A DNA stretch of 64,000 nt from Clostridiales bacterium (GTDB taxonomy: Bacteria > Bacillota > Clostridia > Christensenellales > Borkfalkiaceae): positions 1 to 64,000 of the forward strand of contig SVHG01000002.1 of NCBI GenBank assembly GCA_015055965.1, read 5' to 3'. Made by a program: the position numbers and the translations under genes. Under the pieces are notes generated by a model. It was not told the DNA's origin, did no database searches, and saw only the letters and a program-made list of their open reading frames with translations. The stretch's first letter is position 1. The number at the start of each line of letters is the position of its first letter. Positions 18,038-27,145 of the stretch are shown here, piece after piece.

Positions 18038-18899
18038 GAATAAAGAAAAACGCATATTAGAGCTAGAGCGCAGAGTTAAGCGCTTGGAAAATTTAAGCGC
18101 AAACGCGAGCTATTGCTATTTCACAGGGCAAAAAAAAGATGAAAAATCTGCGTTAAGTCACACCTTTATTTACAAATTTAACGTGCAAGCGTTCACCTAT
18201 TTAAAGCTACTTTTAAAAGCTCAAACCGCATGTGAAAGCTATAGCTTAAAAATCAAAATAAACGGCGCAAGCGCATACGAGCAAAGTGGTATAAATGCAA
18301 ATTTTCAAACGGAATGCTTACTTCCCTTTTCTGAAGGTGTTAACGAGATAAGCGTGCTTTTAGAAAGCCAAACTGCCTTTACGGTAGAAAGCTGTGTTTT
18401 AGAAACCTGTGGTAATATTTCTTATATAGAAGAAAGCTATTTAGTGCAGGTAATAAACGAAGAAGAGCGCAGTATAATACTTTCTTTAATAGATGAAAAG
18501 CTTACCATAGTAGAGTATAAGGGGGAGGCGTTAACAACTGTTTATGAAGATAGCTTTATAAAGAGCGCAAGTCTTTGTAAAATGCAAAACGGTTACTTGC
18601 TTGCGGTAATAGATAGCAATTATAACGGCAAAATAATTTTGCTAAACGCTACCTTGCAAGAAAGTAACCAAGCCTTATTTGAAGAAGAGGTGATTTCCCT
18701 TTGCTCGTTAAGCGGTGAACAGTCAAGAGTGTTTGCGGTTAAGGGAAATAAGGTGTATAAATATCTTGTAGAAAGCAACTTAAGCGTGAAAAAAAGCTAT
18801 ACCGGTTTGCGCGGAAAAAGGGTTAAATCTAACCCAGAGGTAGAAGACTATATTATAGTTATAGATTACAACGGCGAAGCCAAATTAGTTAAGCTATAA
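18027..18899 (+). CDS. Coiled coil plus beta-rich tail-associated protein
   Basis: 290 residues. The start overlaps the previous stop by 11 bases, GAGGTGG upstream. Residues 1-25 form a heptad-rich oligomerisation segment (ILELERRVKRLENL), then a jelly-roll-like beta domain (about 30-140), then repeats resembling a partial propeller (about 140-290). This trimeric-stalk-plus-beta-head layout resembles a short fibre or adhesin. The 12-base tag GTCGATTAACTA follows its stop codon directly. No known motif identifies a receptor or enzyme. Confidence 0.5.
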   Translation: MTDRNKEKRILELERRVKRLENLSANASYCYFTGQKKDEKSALSHTFIYKFNVQAFTYLKLLLKAQTACESYSLKIKINGASAYEQSGINANFQTECLLPFSEGVNEISVLLESQTAFTVESCVLETCGNISYIEESYLVQVINEEERSIILSLIDEKLTIVEYKGEALTTVYEDSFIKSASLCKMQNGYLLAVIDSNYNGKIILLNATLQESNQALFEEEVISLCSLSGEQSRVFAVKGNKVYKYLVESNLSVKKSYTGLRGKRVKSNPEVEDYIIVIDYNGEAKLVKL

Positions 18900-18927
18900 G
18901 TCGATTAACTAGGTAAAGAGGTGCAAA

Positions 18928-19149
18928 ATGATAATAGATTTAGTTAAAGGAAAGGACTTTAGAATATGCCAAAAAAGTGACGCAGGCGGTGTAGTGGTAG
19001 ACGTAAGCAACGGCAGTCAGCTTTCTTCCACCACGGTTAGCGAAGAAAAGCAAAGTGCAAAAACCGTTTACGCCACTTGTGACGAGGCAATTACCTTGTA
19101 CAACGGCAAAACCCTTAAAAGAATAAGGGATACTATTTTTATAGAATAA
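18928..19149 (+). CDS. Small unknown phage-module protein
   Basis: 73 residues with GAGGTG upstream of the ATG. A short beta-rich N-terminus, a Ser/Thr-rich centre and an ending ITLYNGKTLKRIRDTIFIE suggest a small beta-barrel or structural accessory. No family recognised. It lies in the same operon, 28 bases after the tail-associated gene. Confidence 0.55.
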   Translation: MIIDLVKGKDFRICQKSDAGGVVVDVSNGSQLSSTTVSEEKQSAKTVYATCDEAITLYNGKTLKRIRDTIFIE

Positions 19150-19166
19150 AAAAACAAGGAGAAAAA

Positions 19167-20168
19167 ATGAGTTATAAATTACCAATCACAAAAGAAAGCT
19201 TTATTTTAGCAAGTAAGCCCAAGCAAAAGAAATTAGATAAGGAAATTTTAATTCCCAAGCAAGATGACGATATCGTTCAAGGCGAAAATTCAAACGAAAG
19301 TGCGCCAAGCTTTCCAAGCCAAGAAAAAAGCAAGGAAGAACAAAGGCTAGACCATTATCTTAATATCATAAGCAAGTACGAAGGCAAAACGGTAGAGGAT
19401 CTTGCAAGGGAAAAATATCAATCAGAGTACGCCAAGCCGGATGAAAGAAGTGACGAAGAGCTTAAGGCTATTGCGCAAAATTTTGCAAACGCGTTTAAGC
19501 AAGAAAGGCAAACCGAGCTTACCCAAAAGGCAGAAGATGCCGTTAATAAGCTAGAAAAGCAAAAAACGGAAGCTATTTTAGATGCAAACGAAAGGGTGCA
19601 AAAGGTAGAAAATGAGCGCAAGAATAACGCTACTCAAAGCAAGAATAGCGCTATAAAAAAGGGTGTTGCCCGTTCTTCTATAATTGCAAATCTATTAAAG
19701 CAACATGATAGCGAGGCATTGCAAAGAAGTAGTGATATTCGCCAAAAGGAAAGCGCAGCTTTAACCGATATAAATAACCAAATTACAACCTTGGAAGAGG
19801 GTTTAAAGGGCGCTTTAACGGCGTTAGATATGCAAAGCGCGGTAAAGCTTAACGAGCAGTTAACAAAATTAAAGGAAGAGCGTAACAAAATCAACGAAAA
19901 GGCAGCTATTCAAAACGCCAAGGTAGATAAAAAAATTCAAGAATACGCTAAAGAATTAGTTAAAACTGAAGAAGGTAAAGCCATTAAAGAGCTGGTAGAA
20001 AACAAGGGCGGTAAATATATGGTAGAAGCCAAAAAGGCTTTAATGGATTATATTTTTACCTTACCCAAGGCAGAAGCCTATGCCCAGTTAGAGCGTGAAG
20101 ATTTAAACCGTTTACTTGGCGAAGAAGCAATAGCCATGGCAAAGCACTATTTAGACATGGCGGAATAA
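19167..20168 (+). CDS. Long coiled-coil phage-module protein (possible ejection or needle-type protein)
   Basis: 333 residues, AAGGAG upstream. Apart from a disordered N-terminal 60 residues, it is highly charged alpha-helix, Lys/Glu/Gln-rich, with predicted coiled coil about 110-270 (VNKLEKQKTEAILDANERVQKVENE; TTLEEGLKGALTALDMQSAVKLNEQLTKLKEERNK). No TM or catalytic motif. Last gene before the terminator at 20215. Podoviral internal ejection proteins and needle/spike proteins have similar composition, but nothing here decides between them. Confidence 0.5.
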   Translation: MSYKLPITKESFILASKPKQKKLDKEILIPKQDDDIVQGENSNESAPSFPSQEKSKEEQRLDHYLNIISKYEGKTVEDLAREKYQSEYAKPDERSDEELKAIAQNFANAFKQERQTELTQKAEDAVNKLEKQKTEAILDANERVQKVENERKNNATQSKNSAIKKGVARSSIIANLLKQHDSEALQRSSDIRQKESAALTDINNQITTLEEGLKGALTALDMQSAVKLNEQLTKLKEERNKINEKAAIQNAKVDKKIQEYAKELVKTEEGKAIKELVENKGGKYMVEAKKALMDYIFTLPKAEAYAQLEREDLNRLLGEEAIAMAKHYLDMAE

Positions 20169-20214
20169 TATTTTAAGCTCTAAACAATTAAAACTCAACG
20201 GCTAAACAAAAAGC

Positions 20215-20238
20215 GGGAAGGGTATTTTCACCCTTCCC
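20215..20238. terminator. Perfect hairpin closing the virion module
   Basis: GGGAAGGGT (20215-20223) pairs perfectly with ACCCTTCCC (20230-20238) around a six-base loop. The T run is on the minus side (AAAAAGC before the stem), so intrinsic termination is stronger for leftward transcription. For rightward transcription it may only be an RNA-stabilising stem. Confidence 0.6.
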
Positions 20239-20294
20239 AATACAAGCAAACTATATTGTAAAAAAATTAATTAAATAGAAACAAGGAGAAGATA

Positions 20295-23200
20295 ATGAAC
20301 TACAAAACGAGAAACAGAATACAAACCTTTGTTATTGGTGATCCAATATTACCCGGAGATGGTGGAGATCTTGGCGGTGGCACAGAGCCGATAGTTTTTG
20401 ACGTACCCGAAAATTATTATTTAGAAAAGGATAAATACGTTGAAAATCCGTGTGGAAGCGCAAATATTCAGCGTGTAAACTTGCGTACTACAAAGCTTTA
20501 TTCAACGCAGTTAATTCACGGTGTATCGGGGAATAGATTGCCCTTTAACTTAACGATAACGCATAACCCATACTATAAGGATAGCATAAATATCTTTGAT
20601 GACGGATCTACGAGTTTTACGCTTGGTAAATTACCGTTTAAGGGTTGGAAATTTAATTATCAACAATACGTAAGAAAAAAAGATGCCAAATATTACTATT
20701 ATGATGCCGATTTTATGCTTCACGTATTTGCTAAATGTCAAAACTCAAGCTATGATTATTATGATTCAACCGGTCAAACGGGAATGTTATTAAGCGAAAT
20801 CAGGGAATCTGGAATAATCAATGAAATCGTTATAACGGATGGTAAAAACGTAAAATTACATTTTAGTAGTCGCGGTGATTTAATTAAAATAACAGAAAAA
20901 AAAGGCGCAACCGCCTCTGAAATACTAATTACTTATGACAATTCATTTCGTATTTCAACCGTGACTGACGGCGCGGGTAGGGTTTTTACTTTTAACTATG
21001 AAAGCAATAAAATAGTTTTAACACAAACGAATTTAGAAACACCGCAAAATATAGCGGAATTAAACGTAAACACTCAAAGCCAGTTAACGTCAATTTTGGA
21101 TTGTAAAAAGCAACAGAATATAACCTTTGAATATTCAACAAGCAACAAATTCTTAACTTCAATAAGAAACAATATCGAAAACGAAACGTCATCAATTTTG
21201 TATGTCAATGGCGTCGCTTATCAATTAGATAACTATAAATTAATAGATTCCGTTGCAACGTCAAAATCAAAAATCATTATTGAACATTATGCAGAACAAA
21301 ATAAAACTTTAGTTCAAAAAATACTTGTTACGAATAATGCCAACGTAAAACAAAAAGTCTATTATTATTTTGCCCAAAACGGCGAGTTAATTTTTAGTTT
21401 ACCGCACGCTTACTCTCAAGATCAAGCGGTATTAAATAAAGTAAACACCTTCTTTACCACTCACACGTTTGCAAATGCAAAGGCGTTTAGAGGTTGTGAA
21501 TCAATTTTAACGCAAGATCCCGTGTTGCAGTTTACCTTTGGCGATAATAATAGTACAACATTAACTATGGGAACAATCGGGCTTGGCGAAGAAAGTAACG
21601 AAGAAACCTTAAAATTACCCAATCCGTCTAAGGCGTTACTTGTGGCAAGAGTTGTAACAAGTACAAGTAAAAATGCCGTGGAAGCTGGTACAGGCAGTTA
21701 TAAAAGTGATTTTTCTATGGTAAACTTGTTGCTTGTGGATACTAACGTAGCTTTAGCAAGCATAAACTTTACGGATTCTAATCAATATTACAAAAGCACG
21801 TTAGTTTCATTACCGGCAGGCGAAACAAAACTAAAGGCGAAGGTAGTAAACAATAGTGAAAGTGGGTTAATCGTAGAGGTAAGCGTTTATCCGTTTAATG
21901 GGGTGGAACAAAGGGAAGTAATAAACGCGAATAATTTTGATGAAACGCTTAACGTTTTTATAGGCACTATAGGTGAAAATAATTGGTACGAACCTAAAAA
22001 GTGCAATATTTACTTTAACGAAACGCCAATAGAAAACGTAGAGTTTACTTACCGCGATTATATGCTAACCTTAACTAGCTATTTTAAAAACTCTACTTCA
22101 TTTACCGCTTGGTATAATGACGGTAAAAATGCGATAGCCGGTTGTACGTTAAGCACCTTAAAGTATTTGTTCAGTTCAAAGTCAACACAAAAGGAATTAA
22201 CAACTTTTGCGTATGCAATAATGCAAAGAGATCTTAACCGAAATTCAGTTGTTTATTCTATTGTGGATAGTATTAATTTAAAAACGGTAACGAATGCAAC
22301 CAACTTAAGCAGTGAAAACCTTCCTTTTACCAAATTAGATAGTTATTTTAGATCGGTTAGACAGCAGGATGAAAACGGTATTGTAACCGCTTATAGCTAT
22401 GATGCTTACGGCAATTGCACGCAACAAAAGGTATATCATAAGGATTCCACAAGTAATTATATTACTAGTGACTTTACTTATACAAACGGCGATCAGCTTG
22501 CAAGCGAAAAGGATTATAGGGAACTTTCAACTTTTACAACTGCTTATAGCTATGATGCGGACGGCAAGTTAATCAAAGTAACAACGCCTAAAAATGAGCA
22601 AATTAATTATGAGTATAACTCAAGTGATTTACTTTCTAAGGTTTCAAGCGGTAGCTCTGCCAATAATTTAGTTTACTCTGGTGGCTTATTAAATAGTTGC
22701 AATAGTGGTGGGGCAGATTATCTGTTTAATTATGATAAATTTAATGACGTAACATCCGTAACTCAATTGGATTCTAATTTGTATCAAAAAAATGCTGTAT
22801 ATAACGCAGACGGTAGTGGGTGCGTAACCGTTACTTATGATAATGATTGCGTAGAAGAACAGCACTTCGATAAATACGGGCACGTAAATCAAACAATCAA
22901 AAAAGAAAACGGCACTGTAATAGAAAAATTTGTTATAATCTACAGCGATAACGAGTTGGATTCTGATGTAATAACGCTTGAGCATACGGATATTCAACTT
23001 TCAGCCAACAGTAAATTACGCAAAATGGTTGACAAAGACGGTAACGTGGTTTATAATTGTGAATATGATAAACTAGGTAACTTATGCAAGGTAACGGATA
23101 AAGATAACGTCGTTAATTCAAGTGGTTGTGATGAGTTAGGGCGTTTAATTTTACAAAGTACTGTTACGGATGACGTAATTACTATAACGCGAAGTTTCAA

Positions 23201-25037
23201 GTATAAAGATGACTCAAATAATATTATTGAACAAGAGTGTTGCGTTGTAGAAGTTGACGGGGAAGAAGAGGGGAAAATACAAACAGATTACGCAAAAGAC
23301 GGTTTAAACCGCCCGACCTCAACTACTGTAAAAGACGGTACTAATAATGGGTATAAGGTAAGCTTTGAATATTATCCAAAGCAACGCGAAGAACAGGTAT
23401 TAATTCAACCGCCCAATATGATGCCGGGCGTAATATTGCCACCTTTATATAAAACTGTAACGATTGATGACGGCACTACTGGATATACTCAAACGGTAAA
23501 GACTACGGATATTGCAAGCAACGTTGAAGGCGCGTATAAAAAAGAAACCATTACTTATGACGCTAACGGAAATATCACTAACATAGAAGCTAAGCTTTAT
23601 AATGCAGATGACGTTCTTCAAAGCACAAGCGTTAATAGTTACGTATACGATAATTTAAACCGCCTAACCCGTGAAAATAACGCGGATTTAGGAAAATCCT
23701 TTACTTATGAGTATGATATTCACGGTAATTTAACTGCTAAAAAGGAATATGCCTACACAACCGGTACGTTAGGCGCGGCTACAGCAACGATAACCCCTAT
23801 TTATAACAATAAAAATAGGTTAACTGGTAACGATGGCATAGTTTATCTTTATGATAATCACGGAAACGTACTTAATACTAGATATAAAACGCTAGATTGG
23901 GATGGCAACAAACTAAGCAAAGTTACAGCTGCGAACAACAGTAATACGTACGTAAAGTATAATTACGACCATAACGGTAAAAAGATTAGCTGTGAATACG
24001 TTAATGATTCCGTATTAGAAAGAAGAACGCATTACGCGTATAGCGGTGATAAATTAGTTTATGAAATAAGCTATACGGGAAACAATTTAAAAAATGTAGA
24101 TTATACAAAAGGATATATTTACAACGAAAGCGGCTTAGTAGGTTTTAGTTATAACGATAATGTTTATACCGTTCGTAAAAACCTATTTGGTGACGTAACA
24201 GAGCTTTACCAAGGTGCAACCTGCGTTGCAAAATACAAGTATGATGCGTGGGGTAATTGCACGGTATGTAACCCAGACGGTACGGTAAACAATGCTAACA
24301 CTTTTATTGGTAATCTTAACCCCTTTAGATACCGTGGGTATTATTATGACACACAATCAAGGCTTTTTACCGCAGGTTCTCGTTATTACTTATCAGAGCT
24401 TGGAAGATTCATTCAGCCAGAAAACGTATTAGCGTTAAACACCTCTGCAATTAACGGACTTAACTTGTATAGTTATGCTAACAACAATCCCATTAATATA
24501 GTTTACAATGCCTTTGGTGGAATTATCATTCCTAATAACATTAAGTATAGTTTTAATTGGCCAAATTTAGATTTTTTAGGAACAGGATTTGGTTACATTG
24601 AAAATGCTTTTTCAATGATTGCTGGTGTTATTGATGGCGCACGAAGAATAAAACATTTATCTAAAATTTCTGGATTAAATACTGCTTCTGATTGGTTAAT
24701 GGGTATTGGTATAGTTATTAATGCTGGATTGAGTTTTTACAATAATTTAACTAATTCTAATTTAACTAGAGCAGAAAAAGCAGGTAACATAATTGGCGAT
24801 GTTGGATATATATCTATAAGTGGTGTAGCAACTTGGGGAGTGTCTGCTTTAACTGCAATGATACCTGTTGTAGGACCATTTATTGCACCTGTTGTTGGTT
24901 TTGGTTTTGGAACAGCGTTTGATCAATTCTGGCATGGAGAAGATATTTTTGGAATAGATGGATTTTCTTTCAATCCAGGAGGTAAATCAATTGATCAATG
25001 GATTAAGAAGTTTTTGGGTGAAATTTTTGGAGGTTAA
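20295..25037 (+). CDS. Rhs/YD-repeat polymorphic toxin with membrane-acting C-terminal tip
   Basis: 1580 residues, AAGGAG before the ATG. There is no signal peptide; the N-terminus is a Gly/Asp-rich linker (PGDGGDLGGG). Residues about 40-720 are beta-rich with a jelly-roll-like insert. YD repeats run through the middle (YSYDAYGNCTQQKV, FNYDKFND, YEYDIHGNL). The conserved Rhs core end (FRYRGYYYDTQSRLFTAGSRYY...NLYSYANNNPINI) lies about 1350-1408. The usual acidic DPxG motifs are altered (RYYLSELGRF; YNAFGG), so self-cleavage is uncertain. The last about 171 residues form a distinct tip, hydrophobic and glycine-rich (GIGIVINAGLSFY; MIPVVGPFIAPVVGFGFGTA), resembling pore-forming effectors rather than nucleases. 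The tip DNA is visibly more AT-rich. A two-TM immunity candidate follows after five bases. Confidence 0.9.
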   Translation: MNYKTRNRIQTFVIGDPILPGDGGDLGGGTEPIVFDVPENYYLEKDKYVENPCGSANIQRVNLRTTKLYSTQLIHGVSGNRLPFNLTITHNPYYKDSINIFDDGSTSFTLGKLPFKGWKFNYQQYVRKKDAKYYYYDADFMLHVFAKCQNSSYDYYDSTGQTGMLLSEIRESGIINEIVITDGKNVKLHFSSRGDLIKITEKKGATASEILITYDNSFRISTVTDGAGRVFTFNYESNKIVLTQTNLETPQNIAELNVNTQSQLTSILDCKKQQNITFEYSTSNKFLTSIRNNIENETSSILYVNGVAYQLDNYKLIDSVATSKSKIIIEHYAEQNKTLVQKILVTNNANVKQKVYYYFAQNGELIFSLPHAYSQDQAVLNKVNTFFTTHTFANAKAFRGCESILTQDPVLQFTFGDNNSTTLTMGTIGLGEESNEETLKLPNPSKALLVARVVTSTSKNAVEAGTGSYKSDFSMVNLLLVDTNVALASINFTDSNQYYKSTLVSLPAGETKLKAKVVNNSESGLIVEVSVYPFNGVEQREVINANNFDETLNVFIGTIGENNWYEPKKCNIYFNETPIENVEFTYRDYMLTLTSYFKNSTSFTAWYNDGKNAIAGCTLSTLKYLFSSKSTQKELTTFAYAIMQRDLNRNSVVYSIVDSINLKTVTNATNLSSENLPFTKLDSYFRSVRQQDENGIVTAYSYDAYGNCTQQKVYHKDSTSNYITSDFTYTNGDQLASEKDYRELSTFTTAYSYDADGKLIKVTTPKNEQINYEYNSSDLLSKVSSGSSANNLVYSGGLLNSCNSGGADYLFNYDKFNDVTSVTQLDSNLYQKNAVYNADGSGCVTVTYDNDCVEEQHFDKYGHVNQTIKKENGTVIEKFVIIYSDNELDSDVITLEHTDIQLSANSKLRKMVDKDGNVVYNCEYDKLGNLCKVTDKDNVVNSSGCDELGRLILQSTVTDDVITITRSFKYKDDSNNIIEQECCVVEVDGEEEGKIQTDYAKDGLNRPTSTTVKDGTNNGYKVSFEYYPKQREEQVLIQPPNMMPGVILPPLYKTVTIDDGTTGYTQTVKTTDIASNVEGAYKKETITYDANGNITNIEAKLYNADDVLQSTSVNSYVYDNLNRLTRENNADLGKSFTYEYDIHGNLTAKKEYAYTTGTLGAATATITPIYNNKNRLTGNDGIVYLYDNHGNVLNTRYKTLDWDGNKLSKVTAANNSNTYVKYNYDHNGKKISCEYVNDSVLERRTHYAYSGDKLVYEISYTGNNLKNVDYTKGYIYNESGLVGFSYNDNVYTVRKNLFGDVTELYQGATCVAKYKYDAWGNCTVCNPDGTVNNANTFIGNLNPFRYRGYYYDTQSRLFTAGSRYYLSELGRFIQPENVLALNTSAINGLNLYSYANNNPINIVYNAFGGIIIPNNIKYSFNWPNLDFLGTGFGYIENAFSMIAGVIDGARRIKHLSKISGLNTASDWLMGIGIVINAGLSFYNNLTNSNLTRAEKAGNIIGDVGYISISGVATWGVSALTAMIPVVGPFIAPVVGFGFGTAFDQFWHGEDIFGIDGFSFNPGGKSIDQWIKKFLGEIFGG

Positions 25038-25042
25038 TTATT

Positions 25043-25297
25043 ATGAAAGATAAGTATAGTAGATTATCAAGTAAAGAAAAAATAAAAAAATATAAAAAAG
25101 AAAATAAAACACTATTAATTTGTGGTATTATTTGTTCTATTATTATCATTTTTATTTCAATTTTATTTTTTATATTGGAGTTGGACAAAGTTATATCTAT
25201 TGGATTCATAATGTTATTGCCTTTTTCTTGGTGGATTGGGTATTATATTCCCAAAAAAGAAAATGATAAAAAAATAAAAGAATTAGAGAAAAAATGA
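25043..25297 (+). CDS. Two-TM candidate immunity protein
   Basis: 84 residues. The GGAGG ribosome site lies in the last codons of rhs, and only five bases separate the genes. A basic N-terminus (1-22) is followed by TM helices at about 23-45 and 50-69 and a charged tail, suggesting both ends in the cytoplasm. Immunity proteins to pore-forming or membrane-targeting effectors are typically small integral membrane proteins immediately downstream, as here. Composition is AT-rich like the toxin tip, suggesting they move together. Neutralisation is inferred. Confidence 0.65.
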   Translation: MKDKYSRLSSKEKIKKYKKENKTLLICGIICSIIIIFISILFFILELDKVISIGFIMLLPFSWWIGYYIPKKENDKKIKELEKK

Positions 25298-25469
25298 GAT
25301 AATTGCAAACAGGATATATCTCACTCATAATAGATTATTTTATTTCGAAAAAATTACTATAATTTCTAAAATTGGTTCACTATTGGAAATTGTTAATATG
25401 GGAATAATGGCTATTTATCTTCATATAGTAGACCACTATAAAAAGAAAGGCTGGAAATTCAATAAATAA
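25298..25469 (+). pseudogene. Possible remnant between immunity gene and lipoprotein
   Basis: After the immunity stop one frame stays open from 25294 to the TAA at 25467-25469 but has no start codon until ATG 25398. It ends EIVNMGIMAIYLHIVDHYKK. No ribosome site precedes that ATG. It may be the tail of an older toxin or immunity gene; composition is very AT-rich, so chance is possible. Confidence 0.25.
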
Positions 25470-25510
25470 TGAAGCAATATAATTTATCAAATTAAGGAGG
25501 TATTAATCAT

Positions 25511-26461
25511 ATGTTTAAAAACAAAACAATCAAATTATTTTTAATATTGGGTGTGATTCTCTTTAGTACAATTCTTGTTAGTTGTAATAGTTCTACCTCT
25601 AATGACTTTTATAATGATTTTTTTGTTGAAATATATGATGGCAAAATAATAGTAGGAAATGGGGAAATAGAAAGATTTTTTCAACTAACAAACAAAGATA
25701 AGCAAAAAGCAAAGATTGAAATAAAAAAAACAATATTGTTAAACAAAGAAAAATGTGATGAAGAATATTATGAAGAACATAAAGATGAATATCCAAAAAT
25801 TTCAACAAGACTGATTTGTTTCAATGGCAATGAATATACGTATAGTTATAACGAACAAGAAGAACGAACATATAAATATTTAAAATGTGAAAAAATATTT
25901 TATACAAGTGAATCTGATGAAAAATCATTTCATAAAGAATACTATTTAGTAAATGATGATAACATTACTTATTCCTCATTTATTTCGTCTTCATTTAGTA
26001 GTTCGTTTGGTGCAATCAACTTATATGATTTAGCACATATTATATCATTATTTGAATACAAAGATTTTGTCTTTACAAATAGTAATATTTTAAGTTTTAC
26101 TATCAAAAACAAATCATTAGATATAATTACTATTAAAGAAAGTGAAAAATATCAATTTTTTAATTCGCCATATAAATTGTTAAGTTTTTTTGATTCTCTA
26201 AAATGGAAACTTTATAAAGATAATTTAGAACTATTTTATGACAATTATATAATTGTTGAGACTGAGAGAACTTTGATAAAAGATGAAAATGGAGTACTGA
26301 CTAAAAGTAGAACAGATAATTTTTATTATTTATATGTAATTAATTTAAAAAACAATATTGTTTTTTTAGAAAATTATGATGGCAAGAAAATTTTATATGC
26401 CGAATTCGATAAGGCAGATTTAATTAATATTTTAAGCAACTTTGATATTTTTATAGAATGA
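25511..26461 (+). CDS. Lipoprotein of unknown function in the Rhs tail region
   Basis: 316 residues with a strong AAGGAGG site. Signal peptide with lipobox LVSC (Cys about 26). The mature protein is rich in Lys, Asn, Phe and Tyr, with no recognisable domain; it alternates beta strands and charged loops. Very AT-rich coding DNA unlike the virion genes, matching the toxin tip and immunity gene. Lipoproteins can act as immunity factors against extracellular or membrane effectors, so it could be a second protective gene; this is only positional inference. Confidence 0.7.
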   Translation: MFKNKTIKLFLILGVILFSTILVSCNSSTSNDFYNDFFVEIYDGKIIVGNGEIERFFQLTNKDKQKAKIEIKKTILLNKEKCDEEYYEEHKDEYPKISTRLICFNGNEYTYSYNEQEERTYKYLKCEKIFYTSESDEKSFHKEYYLVNDDNITYSSFISSSFSSSFGAINLYDLAHIISLFEYKDFVFTNSNILSFTIKNKSLDIITIKESEKYQFFNSPYKLLSFFDSLKWKLYKDNLELFYDNYIIVETERTLIKDENGVLTKSRTDNFYYLYVINLKNNIVFLENYDGKKILYAEFDKADLINILSNFDIFIE

Positions 26462-26499
26462 GGATAAAAAATATAAATTAATTAATGAGGAGGATAAAA

Positions 26500-26577
26500 A
26501 TGAGAAAAATATTTAGTTTTATAATTTCAATATTAATAATGATGTCTTTTACATTAAATATTATGGCGTATAACTAA
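26500..26577 (+). CDS. 25-residue signal-peptide stub
   Basis: ATG at 26500 follows a good GAGGAGG site. The product (MRKIFSFIISILIMMSFTLN plus five residues) is an almost complete signal peptide ending after MAYN. Either a tiny membrane peptide or the 5' stub of a secreted-protein gene lost by recombination. A terminator follows at 26619. Confidence 0.45.
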   Translation: MRKIFSFIISILIMMSFTLNIMAYN

Positions 26578-26618
26578 GAAAAAATTTAACAAAAATTTAA
26601 ATAATGTTGAACGTTATG

Positions 26619-26648
26619 CTTGCAGGCAATATCGCCTGCAAGTTTTTC
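26619..26648 (+). terminator. Terminator after the Rhs accessory genes
   Basis: CTTGCAGGC (26619-26627) pairs perfectly with GCCTGCAAG (26634-26642), six-base loop, then TTTTT. Confidence 0.85.
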
Positions 26649-26697
26649 GTTAAGAAGTAAGTAAAATTAATGAACAAATGGACATTTATTACCAATT

Positions 26698-26745
26698 AGT
26701 AAATTACGCAAAATGGTTGACAAATACGGTAACGTGGTTTATAAT
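26698..26745 (+). pseudogene. Displaced fragment of rhs core
   Basis: These 48 bases match 23010-23057 inside the rhs gene with a single mismatch (T for G at the ACGG step). The match covers the codons for KLRKMVDKDGNVVYN. It lies 1.7 kb downstream of the intact gene in sequence without a long frame, so it looks like a leftover from rhs tip exchange or deletion. The remaining sequence from 26746 to 26830 shows no gene. Confidence 0.75.
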
Positions 26746-26830
26746 ACTAAAATTGTAAAAGATTATAAATTGATAGAGTAAAGAAAATAAGATATATCCA
26801 ACAAACAATAAGAGCAGATAAATTAAACAA

Positions 26831-26870
26831 AAAAGCGGATTCGTTTTTAAAAAAAGCGAGTCCGCTTTTC
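26831..26870. terminator. Bidirectional terminator
   Basis: AAAAGCGGATTCG (26831-26843) pairs with CGAGTCCGCTTTT (26857-26869) with one G-U pair; A run on one side and T run on the other. Confidence 0.8.
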
Positions 26871-27069
26871 TTCTTGCTACGTATTGACAAATTCTCTTGA
26901 TTTTAATATTATTAAGCCTTATTTTTTTACAATCATAACAAAAGTAAATATAAAATATATTTAAGCGTAAAAAATTATTAGATGTATAACGCTACTAATA
27001 ATAAAATAAGCCAAAAAAACAAAGAAAATTTTTAATTTAATTTTTTTTTATTTTTTGGGAATATTTTGC

Positions 27070-27098
27070 TTGACAAATACATATCAGTAGTGTATAAT
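27070..27098 (+). promoter_or_regulatory. Promoter of feoA
   Basis: Consensus TTGACA (27070-27075), 17-base spacer, TATAAT (27093-27098). The stretch 26871-27069 before it is very AT-rich and shows no gene. Confidence 0.85.
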
Positions 27099-27107
27099 AA
27101 CCCACGA

Positions 27108-27125
27108 ATTAGCAATGGCTAACAA
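27108..27125. promoter_or_regulatory. TTAGC-AATG-GCTAA palindrome before feoA
   Basis: A short dyad lies about ten bases downstream of the -10 box. A longer version, TGTTAGC-GATG-GCTAACA, occurs at 27415-27432 ahead of feoB. Shared position before both iron genes suggests an operator or RNA element; not proven. Confidence 0.35.
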
Positions 27126-27145
27126 GCTTTTAAAGGAGGAAGAAA

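Noticed and set aside
10143..20168. Complete active prophage
   Set aside because: No integrase, replication, lysis or att sites found within the window; only head and connector genes seen.
16604..20168. Contractile injection system (tailocin or eCIS)
   Set aside because: No sheath, tube, baseplate spike or AAA ATPase gene; a terminase and capsid are present instead.
24520..25034. Nuclease tip for the Rhs toxin
   Set aside because: No HNH, GHH or other catalytic pattern; composition is hydrophobic and Gly-rich.
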